DNA of 64,000 bases from Euryodendron excelsum. Taxonomy: Eukaryota > Streptophyta > Magnoliopsida > Ericales > Pentaphylacaceae. Numbering within the stretch: the first letter of the stretch is position 1; each line of letters starts with the position of its first letter. The stretch covers positions 38,783,501 through 38,847,500 of the forward strand of contig CM065388.1 in assembly GCA_033060915.1 (NCBI GenBank), given 5' to 3'. Of the stretch, positions 1-13,500 are shown one piece after another. The position numbers and the translations under genes are program-made. The notes below the pieces were generated by a model, which was given only the letters and a program-made list of their open reading frames with translations, searched no databases and was not told the origin of the DNA.

Positions 1-1573
1 GTCAACGATATTTTGAGGATAGCTGGTAAAAATAGCATATGCTGATCAAATCTGGGTTGACTGTAATACATTCTTTTCTGCAATTGCTGTGGACTTTAGA
101 TTGTCATCACCACTTTAACTATTTACTTTCTTCAGAAATTGTTCTAAATGGATCCCCACTTTGTTTGGTTTTTAACCTATACACTGGGTATGCATTTCTG
201 TATCCCTGGTGGGAGGTATTGCTTCATTTAACTATATTGTTCAATGAGAATTGACTACATTTTGGAATGATGTTGGGACAGAAGCTAAGAAGCATGGATG
301 CAGACACGAGTGGCAATTTTAAAAAAAATATAGGACACAACACTGCTGGGACACGAGAAATTTTTTTTTTTTTTTGAATTTCTTTATATGTCACATATGT
401 AAATACTTTACACAAAGGTAGTGAAAAATGTCATATACATAACAAAGTTTTATACGTCTTCTTCTTCTTCGACCGAATAGAGGTAGGGTAGGGCTTTTTC
501 TTCTTCTTCTTCTTCTTTGATTGAACAGACTAAGGCTTCTCTTTGTCTCTCTATCTCTTTCTCTATTTGGTTTGACAAAGCCAATTGATATGCCCCTTTC
601 TTTTAACTTTCAGATTTTAAAGTTTTTTTTTATTTATATAAGAAACCCCATTTTTGACTTTCAAAATTTATAGTTGAGCCCTCACTGGGAATCTAAAGTG
701 TCCAAAATGGGACACGCGTGTCCAAACCGTGTTCGTGAAGTGCCTAATTTAAAAAAATTTAAAAAATTTGGACACGTAAAATGGAGTGTCCACGTGTGTC
801 CGAAGCGTGTCGGTGTCCAACACATGTCAGACATGGGTACAGTGCCTTGGACGGAGTGTCCATGCTTCATAGGACAGAGGTTTGTAATTTACCATTTTTA
901 TTATTACGAGGTTCAATCCCACAGTATCATGGGGGACTGCAGTTTGAAACTTGGACAATGAATGGAAGCTTGATCCGGTGGCGTGACTGATGAAGGCAAC
1001 ACCACAATTAAAAACATTTCGTCCAGTGTGTGACCACAATAGAACTAAATGAAGAAGTCTCAGCCAGTTACGTTAGCAGTCACGGTAAACTTGGGAAGGG
1101 AGTTGGAAAAATCTTCTTCAAAATGAGGGGGTGGTGATTTGGTTTGAAAGCAGAAGTTGCAAAATATGACTGAAGGATCATTGAAACCAATCCACTTGGT
1201 GAATGGAGGGGAGAGGAATTTTATGTTAGGGCTTAGGGGTAATTGTTAATGTGTTGGTTGGAATGGAATATGGAAGTTGTTGCAAGGGTTTATGTTGATT
1301 TTTTTTTTGAAAGAAAAGGATTTTGTATCTTGATGCGAATAAGTAAAATTCTATCCAGATCTGTGCTTTTAGCAGTATGATCTGTTCTAACCAAAACAGT
1401 TACTTCAGTATGTGTGTATATATGTATGCATTATAAACCAAGCATGTTAAATGAAAATATTTCATAGATTATCTAGTTATGGTTTGACCTTTACTTTGGT
1501 TGTTTGCATGTGACAATTTATGCATTATGTTTGGTGGATTATATTAAGTACTGTTGATAAATGTTCATTGTAG
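1..1573 (+). other. Intron or upstream part of FTSHI5
   Basis: No FTSHI5 exon could be recognised here, although about a third of the protein is still missing, so this is presumably an intron ending at the TAG before 1574. It contains the hAT-type element at 285-872 and TTC-rich tracts near 460-510. The remainder shows nothing recognisable. Confidence 0.6.
285..872. mobile_element. hAT-type non-autonomous element (588 bp)
   Basis: The left end reads CTAAGAAGCATGGATGC; the right end, read in reverse complement, is CTATGAAGCATGGACAC. The flanking octamers are GACAGAAG (277-284) and GACAGAGG (873-880), an 8-bp target duplication with one mismatch, as expected for hAT transposons. The interior is full of GACACG/CGTGTC words and has no open frame of interest. 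Two related elements lie in the intron starting at 13447. Confidence 0.75.
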
Positions 1574-4500
1574 GAACGTATTCTTCTGGATCGCGATAGA
1601 GTGGCATTAAAGACTTGGTATAATGAAGAAAGAAATAGGTGGGAAATGGATCCAATGGTTGTTCCTTATGCTGTGTCCACGAAACTTGTAGAGAATGCCC
1701 GAATAAGGCATGATTGGGCTGCCATGTATGTTGCGCTGAAGGGAGATGACAAGGAATATTTTGTTGATATTAAGGTCTGCGTTTTACATTGTTTAGTTTC
1801 TGTTTTATTTCTCATGCATATCTTTTATTTTTTGTTCTAATTTCAGCATTCTTTTGCCAGGAGTTTGAAATGCTATTTGAAAACTTTGGAGGGTTTGATG
1901 GGTTGTATTTGAGAATGCTTGCCTCTGGTATTCCAACTGTTGTTCAGCTCATGTGGATCCCTTTTTCAGACTTGGATTTGCATCAACAGTTTCTCTTGAT
2001 AATGAGGCTCTGTCAACAATGCTTGAATGGCTTGTGGAGTTCTAAATTTGTATCATATGCAAGGGAGTGGATTTTGGAGAAAATCAGAAATATGAATGAT
2101 GACATAATGATGATGATTGTTTTTCCCCTTCTGGAATTTATTGTCCCTTTCCCAGTAATTACCTGATAACTCAGAGCTTGGCTCTTTGAACATTGAATCT
2201 ATAATCATTTTCTTATTTTTTTGAAGTTCCACTGCTGTAAATGGTTCTTTACAGTCATAGTCGTCTATCTGTCTTGATGCTTTTTTTTGTTCCTGTCCTA
2301 AAACAGGTGAGGATGCAGTTGGGAATGGCTTGGCCTGAGTTTACAGATCAGACTGTGGGCTCAACGTGGTACTTGAAATGGCAGTCTGAGGCAGAAATGA
2401 GTTTTAGATCCAGGAAAACAGATGATATTCAATGGTTTCTATGGTTTTTTATTAGAAGCATTATATATGGATATGTGTTGTTTCATTTACTTCGCTTTAT
2501 GAAGAGAAAAGTTCCAAGGCTTCTTGGTTATGGGCCTTTACGGAGAGATCCAAACTTGCGGAAACTGCGGAGAGTGGTATGGTTATGCTTTTATATTTGC
2601 AATTTCTTTGTTAAACTATTCTATTCAGTTGCTTTTATCAATCTTGATGTGTTCCTAGGCACAAGGAAGCATTGTATTACCCCGCACCATTCTCATTATT
2701 ATATTGACTCTTTTCCTAATCTTGTTTATTTTGTTCAATAATGATAAAAAGATCTAAACATGGAAATCCTTTAACTATTGTGCCTTGAGAGGCAGCCTCA
2801 ACATAACTCAAGTCCGGGACTTCTGCTAACCTGGGTTTAGATCTTGAAGAGACTTAAGCTATTAAAAAACATGTGATTGTGATCTGTTATTTTCTAATTC
2901 ACTGGATGGTTCTGCTTTCTGGTAATCTATATTTTAGAAGTCTTCAATAGAAAAAAGTTTCTTTGTGGCGTAAGACCTGCAGAGGCTTCTTGTCTATTCT
3001 ACCATGAATTCTTACTCTTTTTGTAATACTAATATTGCTGTTGTTTTATTGCGTTTTTAGAAAAAAACTCATCATCGTTTAATGCTCGGACTATGTCATC
3101 AAGCTGTAACCATTTCAGACTTGCAAGATTTTTAGAAATTGGACTTCTCATTGCACTTTTGTATTTTGGGTTTGATTTTCCAGCTATGGAGGCAGGAGTA
3201 ATACTTGTGACCTTCCTATTATACTTCTCACTCCCACATAACTGTTAGAACATGAACTAGTTTCTTGGGTTTGAAAAGAAAATTGGGGATGGGGCAAAGC
3301 ATTCACAATCTCTCTTAGTTAGATGAGTTGTTATGTGGTCTTTCACTAGCTCTGCTATCCTTTTGTGGGAGATCATTTGCACCAAAGGACATCTTTTCTA
3401 TTGTGACTTTTGCGTGCGAAGCTGATTGATTCATCTTTACTGTGTTGGATTTTTTGTGGGCAACTGATGGATTAATTATACATATGCTATCTTGCAGAAA
3501 GCTTATTTTAAGTATAGAGTGAAGAGAATAAGACGCAAGAAGAAGGATGGTGTCGATCCGATTAGTACTGCTTTTGACCAAATGAAGGTTCATACTTGAT
3601 GCTTAAAAGTTTCCTCATATCATATTGTCATGAAATTTTTTTATGAAACAGTTTGCAAGGTCCATGGCTTTTTTTTTTATTTTTTTTATTTTTATATTTG
3701 CAGAGGGTGAAGAACCCCCCTATAAGGTTGAAAGACTTTGCAAGTGTTGAATCTATGAGAGAAGAAATTAATGAAGTTGTGGCATTTCTGCAAAATCCTA
3801 GAGCATTCCAAGAAATGGGAGCCCGTGCCCCTAGGGTATGTACTTAACAAGATACCATATAGATCTGCCGTGCTTTTTGTGAATTTGATAATATAGAAGC
3901 GTACTTTTCTCATCTACACTCTACCCTCTTGGAAGCAATTGTGACACAAAATAGTGATTCTAACAGGATTGGGTTAATTGCATATTTCCAAATCATGGAA
4001 ATTACCTCACATTTGGTTTGTAAATTGAATGAAGGCCCCTTGTGATTCTCTGTCTATCATTCTGTTCCTTCCTGTTGTATCTCACATAGTTTTAAATTCT
4101 TGTATAACTTACTAAATTTTCACAGGGATATCTTTGCTTTCTATTATTATTATTATGTTCATTCCCCCTCCCCACCCCCAATGGCCCAATGTTCTCCTGT
4201 GGCCAACAGTTTTGATGACAACTGAAGTATCCTTTAAAAAAGACTTATGTCCTCGAATATCTGCGACTAGAGAATCAATTGTAGATCTATATTGTCAGAA
4301 AAAAAATGCTAATGACACCTATATTACATTCTTCTATTAAGCAACATAGTCTATCCATTATTGACCTCTTAGGATTACCTCAACTCTTAAATTACTTGTG
4401 TGCTATTTCTGCTGATATTGTGAATTGTTCATTTAAATTTTGAATTAATTTTCTGGTATCCATGATCAGTTTTAGCCATTTAACAGACTGAAAGCTGTAC

Positions 4501-7500
4501 CTTATCTGGCAATTTTTATCACTAGACATGGCAGTGCTAAGAAGATTCTATAAACATAACTGATGTTATTAGCGATTTCTGGTGTTTTCAAAAAGCAGGA
4601 ATAATTTAATATGGTTTTGCTATGTCCTCCCCTATATCCTTCGCCTTTGACACCAAGATGACTGATTCTCTGGCTGCTTGCTATTATATCAATGGAGTTT
4701 CCAACTAATGAACCATATTCTATTCATAGAAAAATTGAAAAACTTCTTCACAGTATGGTTTTGCACGCCTCACATATACACAGGTTGGAAAAGAGGAGAC
4801 TATATTGAAACTTTCACATGTCAATCCATTAGATAGACCAACAGAAGCTTGCAAAGCCATATGCCCTCTGGCCCTTTTATACCTTTAGCAAGAGATTAGA
4901 AAATTCCTTGACCTCCAAGAAATCAAACCTTGATTGTATGTACAACCATGATTGCCATCGTTATCATCTTCTTTGTCAGCATCCCATTGAATAAAGAATA
5001 ATCTGCCGACAAATAAACCCAGTTTTTTTATTATTATTTTAGTTTACTAAATCAGATATCGGTACATCTAGTTGTGTCTGATATCTTTCCAAGACTCTTG
5101 CCATTGCAGAGAGGCACAACAACTAGTTTTGGAATCTGGAATAGAAAATGTTAGTTCTGTCATTGACAACTAAAAATTTGGCCAAAATGCTGAACTGTTA
5201 ACTATGTCACATGGGCTGTCTTAAATGGTGGGCATTGGATTCATCTCATTCCTAGGTTGAAAGACATCAAGACATGGCTAAGTGTTCATATTTGTGAATC
5301 TTCTATCATTTCCTAGGGTAAGCTGATGATGTTGATCTATATAACATAGAGCATTATGCATCGGCACTTATTTTGAAGCAATTATGTTAGAGAAGTAGAA
5401 GAATAAAGAAGTTCGGTGAACAATTATCTAGTGAACTTAATACCCTTACCATAGTGTCGTACACTAGATGTGTATTTCCTGCATTTAGAAGAGACAGGTA
5501 AACATAAGCCCATAATATTCAAAATTTTAGAACTAGACTGTTGTTATATCATATATGTATATTTAAGTATTTAGAAAAAGGCCTAAAAACAAAGTTGCTG
5601 GTACAGTAACGGTTTTGGTTTAGGAGAGGTTTTCATTGTGCTTTGGGAGGTAACTATGTCAATCTCCTTGTGGTTTCTCCGTTAGTAAGATTTATTTGAC
5701 AGATTTACTTGTGGATGTATCCACATTTTGTGTTTAACATAATTTTATTCTGATTGTGGTTTTGATTTTCTCTACTTTTCTGTTTTATTTCCATGGAGGA
5801 GACTTTAGTTTTGAACAGTATTAACTATTAAGAGATTAGTTCATGGTGATATTGATTTTCATCAATAGGACTTGCGTCAATGGGCTTTTGCCACAATTAT
5901 ATGGATTGCTCGTAATCTAAGCAACTTTTCTGATTGAATGAGCTCTTGAAGTTAATGGATTAATTCAGTTCTTAGAGAAGCGATGTATACCGGAGCTTTA
6001 CTGCTCCCAAAGGTTTATGTAAAACATTATTTGGATTGTAGAAAGTTAAATGGGAAGGCCTCAAAAGCAATCCGTAAATTCATTTCATATACTTGGGCTG
6101 TTCTTTTTCTTTTTTTGACCTCTCTTGTGTTGCCATAGCCAACATTCATCTTTTGGGAAAAGCAGGATTTAAACATTTATATGCTGGTTTTGATTTGTAT
6201 TTGAACCTTTATTTTGATGCTTGTCCAACAAGTAATTTGACTCTATGCTGTTTGTATAGTTTTGGGTTGTCTATATGTCCTAGAAGGGTATATAATCAGG
6301 TCTTTCCTTTGAGGTAGTTTGTACCATATTGCAGGGAGTTCTTATTGTAGGTGAGAGGGGGACTGGGAAGACGTCCCTGGCACTGGCTATTGCTGCAGAA
6401 GCTAAGGTGCCTGTTGTTGAAGTTAAAGCCCAACAGCTGGAAGCTGGGCTATGGGTTGGCCAAAGTGCATCAAATGTTAGAGAACTGTTTCAAACAGCAA
6501 GGGATCTGGTATTTCTCTTCGAGCCTACATGTTTATTTCTTTGCTTAGCCACAGAACTTAAAGTTGACAGAATTCTCTGTTGGGTCACAAATTCATATCC
6601 TTTTCAAAATTAGAGAATCCTGTACCAGCTCACTATGTTTCAAACAACGGTTTTTGTTTTTCAATTTTCTAGGGATAAATAAAATGTAACAGTTATATCA
6701 GTCAGAGTACATAGGATTATAGAAATTCAGTTGAATGTGGGAACTTGATCCATTAGAAGCTTAATTTCAAGTTCTAATCATAAACAACTTCCAGATTTTA
6801 GCTTGAAATGATTTAGAATTGCACATTGACTTTTTTTTATATTACAACCTGGTGTGGATTTTCTGCTTTAAGTATGGATCATTATAAGTATTTGGTGCTG
6901 TTATTACAAAGGATTTATAAAATTGGAATATTTTTGGACGTGTTAAAATCTTCCACAATACTCTAAATGTCGACATGTTATCTAATTTTTTTTTTTAATG
7001 GGATACAACATGAATAAACTTATCTTAATCATTTTTCCTCTTTCTTTTTGAGGTTTTATGACTCCAAGACATGCAGCACTATTATTTTCCCAGGTCTGTG
7101 ACATATTGTCCAAATTCTTGGAGTAAAATTGTATAAAGTTTTGCAATATTTTCCAAGGTCTGCGACATAGTTTGTTTGTGGAAGAACCTATTCAACACTG
7201 AAACCGGTCTTCAAGAAAAAAAAAGAAAAAAAACATTAGAAAGTCAAAGGATGATATTGAAGTATAATATCTGTTTCTAAAGTCAAAGTAAGAAAGATAA
7301 GAACTGTATCTTCTGTGTATAGTCGCTAGATTTTCAATTTCCGTAGTCAAATATTGAAATTTCACTAGTTCATGCAATTTTTTCTTAGATTCCTTGGTCT
7401 GTTTTGGGGATTTTATTTTTATTTTTTAATTTTAGTGAAATTGTTCCATCCCTCAGATTCCTATCCGTGCAAGAAACAATCAATTTTCTGATATATCTAG

Positions 7501-10500
7501 AATTTAGTTTTTGCTGAGCTACATGATGCCATTTTTAGGCACCTGTAATCATATTCGTGGAGGATTTTGACCTCTTTGCTGGGGTTCGTGGCAAGTTTAT
7601 TCACACCAAAAAGCAGGACCATGAGGCTTTTATCAATCAACTTCTTGTGGAACTTGACGGGTAAATCTTAACATAACTTTGTGTTCATAAGACTAAGAAT
7701 TATCGAGACAAAATCCAATGCAGGTCTTTCAAGTAAAATCTTCCTATGCTGTGATATTTGGAATTGATGCCATGAATTTATAATTTATTGATGTTTGGAT
7801 TTTTATTTTTAAGTTATTGTTCTGAATTAGGTTACACCCCATGGGAATTCTGAGGTAATGGTCAACGGAGGTGGGCAGTTGCATATGGTTATGAGGATAT
7901 AAATAGGTTTCTGTTGAAGTTGGTCCTTTAGTTTCTTAGGCTTGAAGTTATACACCCCAATATTACTTTATCAAAAATAAAAATAAAAAATCACACCTAA
8001 ATTACTTGGACTCTAATAAATGCAAATGGAAGTGTTACAAATAAATCCCATGGAAGTGGCCTAGTTCAGACGTAACAAAAACATTTCTAAGATGTATTCC
8101 TGAATCCAAACCAATGTTACTAGAAATGCAGACCGATCCAGTATGTCTAACGGGAACGTTGTATGTCAGATGCTCTAAAATGTGATACAATAAGGGTAGA
8201 CGTGTACAACTTATACTATTAGAATTTAAGGTACTTCTAGAGCAATTTTCTTTTAACAATTATACATCAAATAAAGTTTAGTCTATTCCCTCCACCCCCC
8301 CCAAAACCAACAAACCCCTCCCTCTTTTCTTTTTTTTTGTGCATATTCTTCTGGTAGAACTCTATTCTCCCTGGATTTTGGATTGCTAAATTCACCGTCT
8401 TGGAATGGAAGTGTACAATGCTTCGGAATGCCATTCCAAAAATGTAAATCGCTAGGGTATTAGCGTTTTTTGATAACACGGATCCAAACAAGTACATTCC
8501 TGTTTGTCAAGATGGATGATTCTCTACTCTTCTGGATCTCATTCCTTTAGTTAACCCTTGACCTTTATCTGTGAGGTGTTCATAGCCCAACCTCACACCA
8601 CTTGACCAATAGGGCATTGTTTTCCTTAATAATCACTATATTACCCTATATACTATTTTGCATGAATAAAAAAACCAACACGTTCATCAATTTGCTGTCC
8701 AAGTTGCAAAGCAAGTCCTTGGAGCACTATGCAGAGCCTGTTTGGTAAGTGGCTGGCATGGCAACCATTTTACGTGCCTCTGGTTAATGCATTGGTGTTT
8801 TCTAGTAGACTTCAACTATGGTCTTGTTTGTTGTCCAAGTTGCAAAGCAAGTCTTTGGAGCACTACGCAGAGCCTGTTTGATGAGGGGCTGGCATGGCAA
8901 CAATTTTACATGCCTCTGGTTAATGCGTTGGTGTTCTCTAGTAGACTTTAACTATGGTCTTGTCATGAATTTAAAATCTTGTCTGCAGGTTTGAGAAACA
9001 AGATGGGGTGGTTTTAATGGCTACTACTCGAAATCTTAAGCAAATTGATGAGGCCTTACAGCGTCCTGGACGGATGGATAGAGTATTTTATCTCCAACGG
9101 CCAACTCAAACAGAAAGGGAGAAGATACTGCAGATTGCTGCAAAAGAAACTATGGATGAGGAACTCATTGATTTTGTAGATTGGAGAAAGGTAATTATGG
9201 TAATTCAGTATTGTTGGTTATTCATGAATTTATCCCAAGTGTAATGTAGATAATTGGCTTGGTTCACTGAAAATTGCTGAACAAGCTAGTGTGGAAGTTT
9301 CGAGATATCCCTGATGCCCTTATCTAATGCACATTTTGATTTTTATATTAGTAGGTACAATTTATTTTGACTCTAATTTTAACGCCTCTAGATGGGGTAA
9401 TGAATATTATACATAGTATATCATTGTGCTGTCATCAATACATTAATATTCTCTTGAAACATCAACACTCTGTGCCTCCAGGTTGCTGAAAAAACAGCCC
9501 TTCTACGTCCAATAGAACTCAAGCTCGTTCCTGTGGCCTTGGAAGGTAGTGCCTTTAGACGCAAATTTCTTGACACGGATGAGCTTATGAGCTACGTTAG
9601 CTGGTTTGCGGTAAGAAATAAGTGCTCAAATTAACTTGTTCTCATAATTGATATGCAGTTTCATTAATTGCTAATTATAGTCCCATTATTGCTTTGTGAA
9701 GTGTTTTTCTTTGCTCTCTTAAAATTTTAGGTGCGGTCCAATATTACCAGGTTTAGGAAAGATATGCTTAGGAACATGGAATATAGGAACATTGAATATT
9801 AAAGTAATGTGATTTATAGATATAATATTAAAAGGAATAAAAATGTAGGTTCTTTACAAAAAATGTAACTTTTAATGTACTGCATGGAGTTGAGATTATT
9901 GTTATGACAAATAATGAAGACTTTTATCAAGAAAGAGTATAAAGGGGATGCTGCCCAAGTAAGAAAGGACCTATTCAAAAGGGACAAAAACTGCCCGTGT
10001 ACAAACAGACTCCAAGACAAAATAAAAGGCAGCTATAAATTCCCTACACCTCCATGAGCTCAACAAAATCCCAGAAGTGGCCTATGTTGGCATTAGCCCT
10101 ACCAGATTACCAATAAAAAAGACCGAAAGGTACTCTTCAACCTATACACAGGATGCTTTATACCTCGGAATGTTCTACTGCCCCTATTTTTTTTTTTTTT
10201 TTAATTTGAAAGGGTGGGGCCTTACTTATTCAGGGAGGGTGAAATAAAAATAAAGGGATTAGGGAGCTTTATGATTGGAGAAAGGGAAGGGGAGTTGTAC
10301 AGTTCTCCCCAAATCATCCAAGAAAGGCAGAAAGGAGCAAGGCACCAGGCATTCCTTCTCCTCTTATCCACCCTACTACCCCACCAACTTTGTACTATAT
10401 GTAGTCTCCTTCATACTCTCTGGAAACGCCCATGACATTCCAAAATGGTTGACACGATCATCCAGAATTCCCTGACCGTAACACAATGCAGGAGAAGGAA

Positions 10501-13500
10501 GTTAATTTGAACAACAATGAGGACCCGACTCCCCGTCTTGCATGAACAACACCAATTTAATGCAGATTCTACTCTTTCTGATCATACTAGTTTTAGACTT
10601 GTGCGATGCACAAGCTTGGAATACCTCTTTAGATCCATTGTTTAATGACAATTATTTAAATAAAAACTGAATATAATTTCTTAGGTCATATTTTTAAAGT
10701 TTTTATATAATTTTACTAACCCATATATGCTTATAGTAAATTGAATATTAGTATACTCAACTATATTATTTATCTCTGTTTATGTATTCTAAAAATAATA
10801 TAATTTTCTATGAAATATATACACCACATAAATGTAATCATTCTAAAAATGAAAATTAATTATTAGCATAAAGAGGGTAATGAAAAAGAGGACTAATTAG
10901 TGGTTATTGTATATAAGATATTTTTAGTAGAGTAAAAAAATTATTAACTACTCACATATTTGCAGTTGAAACTAAACAATTTATTTTAAGTATCATGAAT
11001 GTGTTTATTTAAAGGTAAAATAAAGAAGATATTTCAATTAATTTTTCAAATTAGTATTGAAATTAGAGTTTAATTTGTACAGAAACTATGTATGTTTGGT
11101 TGTATAAGGTATTAGAAGTTGTAAAAAATATAGGCTTCCACTTTGTACAACCAAATGATGCATGCTTAACATGTGTCTTAATATTTGTCGAAATAATAAA
11201 AAGAATTTATTTGAGTTTATAGGTTAGGAAATTAAAAAAATAGTCAATTGACTCATAATTCTTATTAAATGTAGATACAATCTTAATTTTGTATAATGCA
11301 TGTACTTAAAGTAATAGTTGGAAAGCTAAAAAAATAGTTAATTGACTTTTACAACTTTTAATTAAAAAAAGATGCATTTTATTTTAGAAAGAATTTTAAA
11401 ATGTCAAAAGAAGTAATATCTTTCAATAATTATTTATTGATTTGCATAAGGAAGTGAACCTAGATAAATTAAAAAAACAATGGATAAAAAAAGAGCCTCC
11501 CACAAGTTTCGTTTTTTAGTTTTAATTCTTATTTTGTTGTAGTGAATTCACTTTTTATTTTTGTTTTCGTAAGTGTTATTTGCGTAGGAAAGATAACCTA
11601 GATAAATTACTAAACAAAGGTAAAAAAAAAAAAACACTTCAAGTAAGCCTCTTGTTACAGTCACAACGACAATGACCAATGCATAATATGTGTTTTTTTA
11701 AATTTTTTGGTCTTATATTTTGTTGTAGTGATTTTACATATAAAATAAATATGATAATATTTATTATTTAATATTTTATGTAGTTTATTTTATGTAGTTT
11801 AATTGTGTATTCACTTAACCATTTATGTTTAACTCATCTAACCATTTATGTAAACTAATTCTATATTCATTGAACTATTTGTGTTCAATTGTGTATTTCA
11901 TCTAAATAAGTAAATATATTAGTAATAATTTTTCTATAATCTGGGTATGTATATATAGTCATCTATACACTTATATGAATGTAGTGTATGTTCATGAACA
12001 TAACATACATGAATCAAAATAAATACAATGAATCTTATATTCATGTATTAATCAATATATGTATATGAATTTAAAATACATATACTAACATAAATACATA
12101 CATAAATGCATTAATCAATGGACTAACATCTATAAATAAATGAACCAAAAAAAAAAATACAATTAGCCACAAACACCATTATTACATAAAGTAAATACAT
12201 TGAATCAGTCTAAAAAATTAAGTACATGCACTAACTAAAGAGACAATGAAACAGTTAAATACATGTATAGTGAATCAAAGAGACAATCAAATAATTATTT
12301 TTTATTTTTTACTTTTTAAACAATACTTTAGAGCCACTCAAAATGAGCCACTTATTGCAACCTCGGCGATAGCGGCCTCCTTTTCTATATTGTATATAGA
12401 TTGTTAATAGTGAGGATTTTGTCCTATGCAGAACACCACACAAAAAAATCCTTTGGGGGGAGCCCCTATAGATCATAACCTCTACGATGGGAAGTCCTAT
12501 TACCACAAGAGTAAGATAGAAACACTTCACTCTGAATGTACGATAATAAAAATGAGTATAAAACCATGTGTTTATTATAATTATTTATCCTGCATGTATT
12601 AGTACACTTGCTTATTTCAAACACTATGGGAAGAATTGACTAGCCTGTAGAAATCCTGGTCTTGCTTTATAAAGGGCTTAAATTCTGCAAATCTCTTGTT
12701 CATCGTGTTCTTTTATTTATTTATTTTCTTTTTTCTTTTTCCTTTTGCCTATTTCTTTATCTTATAAAGAAATGACCTGCCTGAAATAGAACGCAGTGAC
12801 AGATACGTGAAAAATATTTTGATGGGTAATCGATGACAGAAGCTCTTGCATATGGTGTTCTAAATTACACTTGACTTCACATGATTTCATTGTGAAAAAT
12901 ATTTTGATGGGCAATCAAGGGCAGAAGCTCTTGATTATGGTGTTCTCTATTATACTTTGCATGATTTCGATTTCCATCAGTAGTTCCATGGAATATACCA
13001 TTGCTCCAGTCAAATTCATCTGTATGCTTGTATATGAAACAACTGAATACTGACTAAATATATAGCTTTGTCATGTAAAAGGGCACATGCTTTGTCTAGT
13101 GGTCTCTTTCTTATTCTGGTTTTCAATAATGTCATATAGTTGTATATGAGTGTCATATTTTATTGCTTTTGTTAGTCAACAATTGTTGGTTTTTGTGTAA
13201 ATTAAATCTTCAGTTTTATTCATTGTAACAATTCTCCTCAATATTAATGTTGCTTTTGTGTAGACTTTCAGTGGCATTATCCCGAAATGGATGCAGAAAA
13301 CAAAAATCATGAAGATGATAAGCAGAATGCTTGTAAATCATCTTGGATTGACATTGACAAAAGAAGATTTGCAGAGTGTGGTCGATTTAATGGAACCATA
13401 TGGACAGATAAACAATGGCATAGAACTACTAAATCCTCCTCTTGAAGTAAGTATCAATCTTGATCATTAGTTCTACAAACGGAAAATTGCTTTGGTTCTT

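Larger units (their letters stand above)
9611..13263 (+). other. FTSHI5 intron hosting a Helitron
   Basis: A 3.65-kb intron. The stretch 9850-10500 reads like old non-coding retroelement debris but no domain can be assigned. 10587-12416 is the Helitron described separately. 12807-12975 is a short tandem duplication. The rest is AT-rich and featureless. Confidence 0.7.

Noticed and set aside
1601..1840. An apparent start of a small protein at 1601
   Set aside because: The frame continues upstream through ERILLDRDR to the acceptor before 1574 and matches the interior of FTSHI5, so it is an exon, not a gene start.
9850..10510. Possible LINE 3' end on the - strand
   Set aside because: The wording at 9900-9930 resembles LINE tails, but no coding remnant or duplication supports it.
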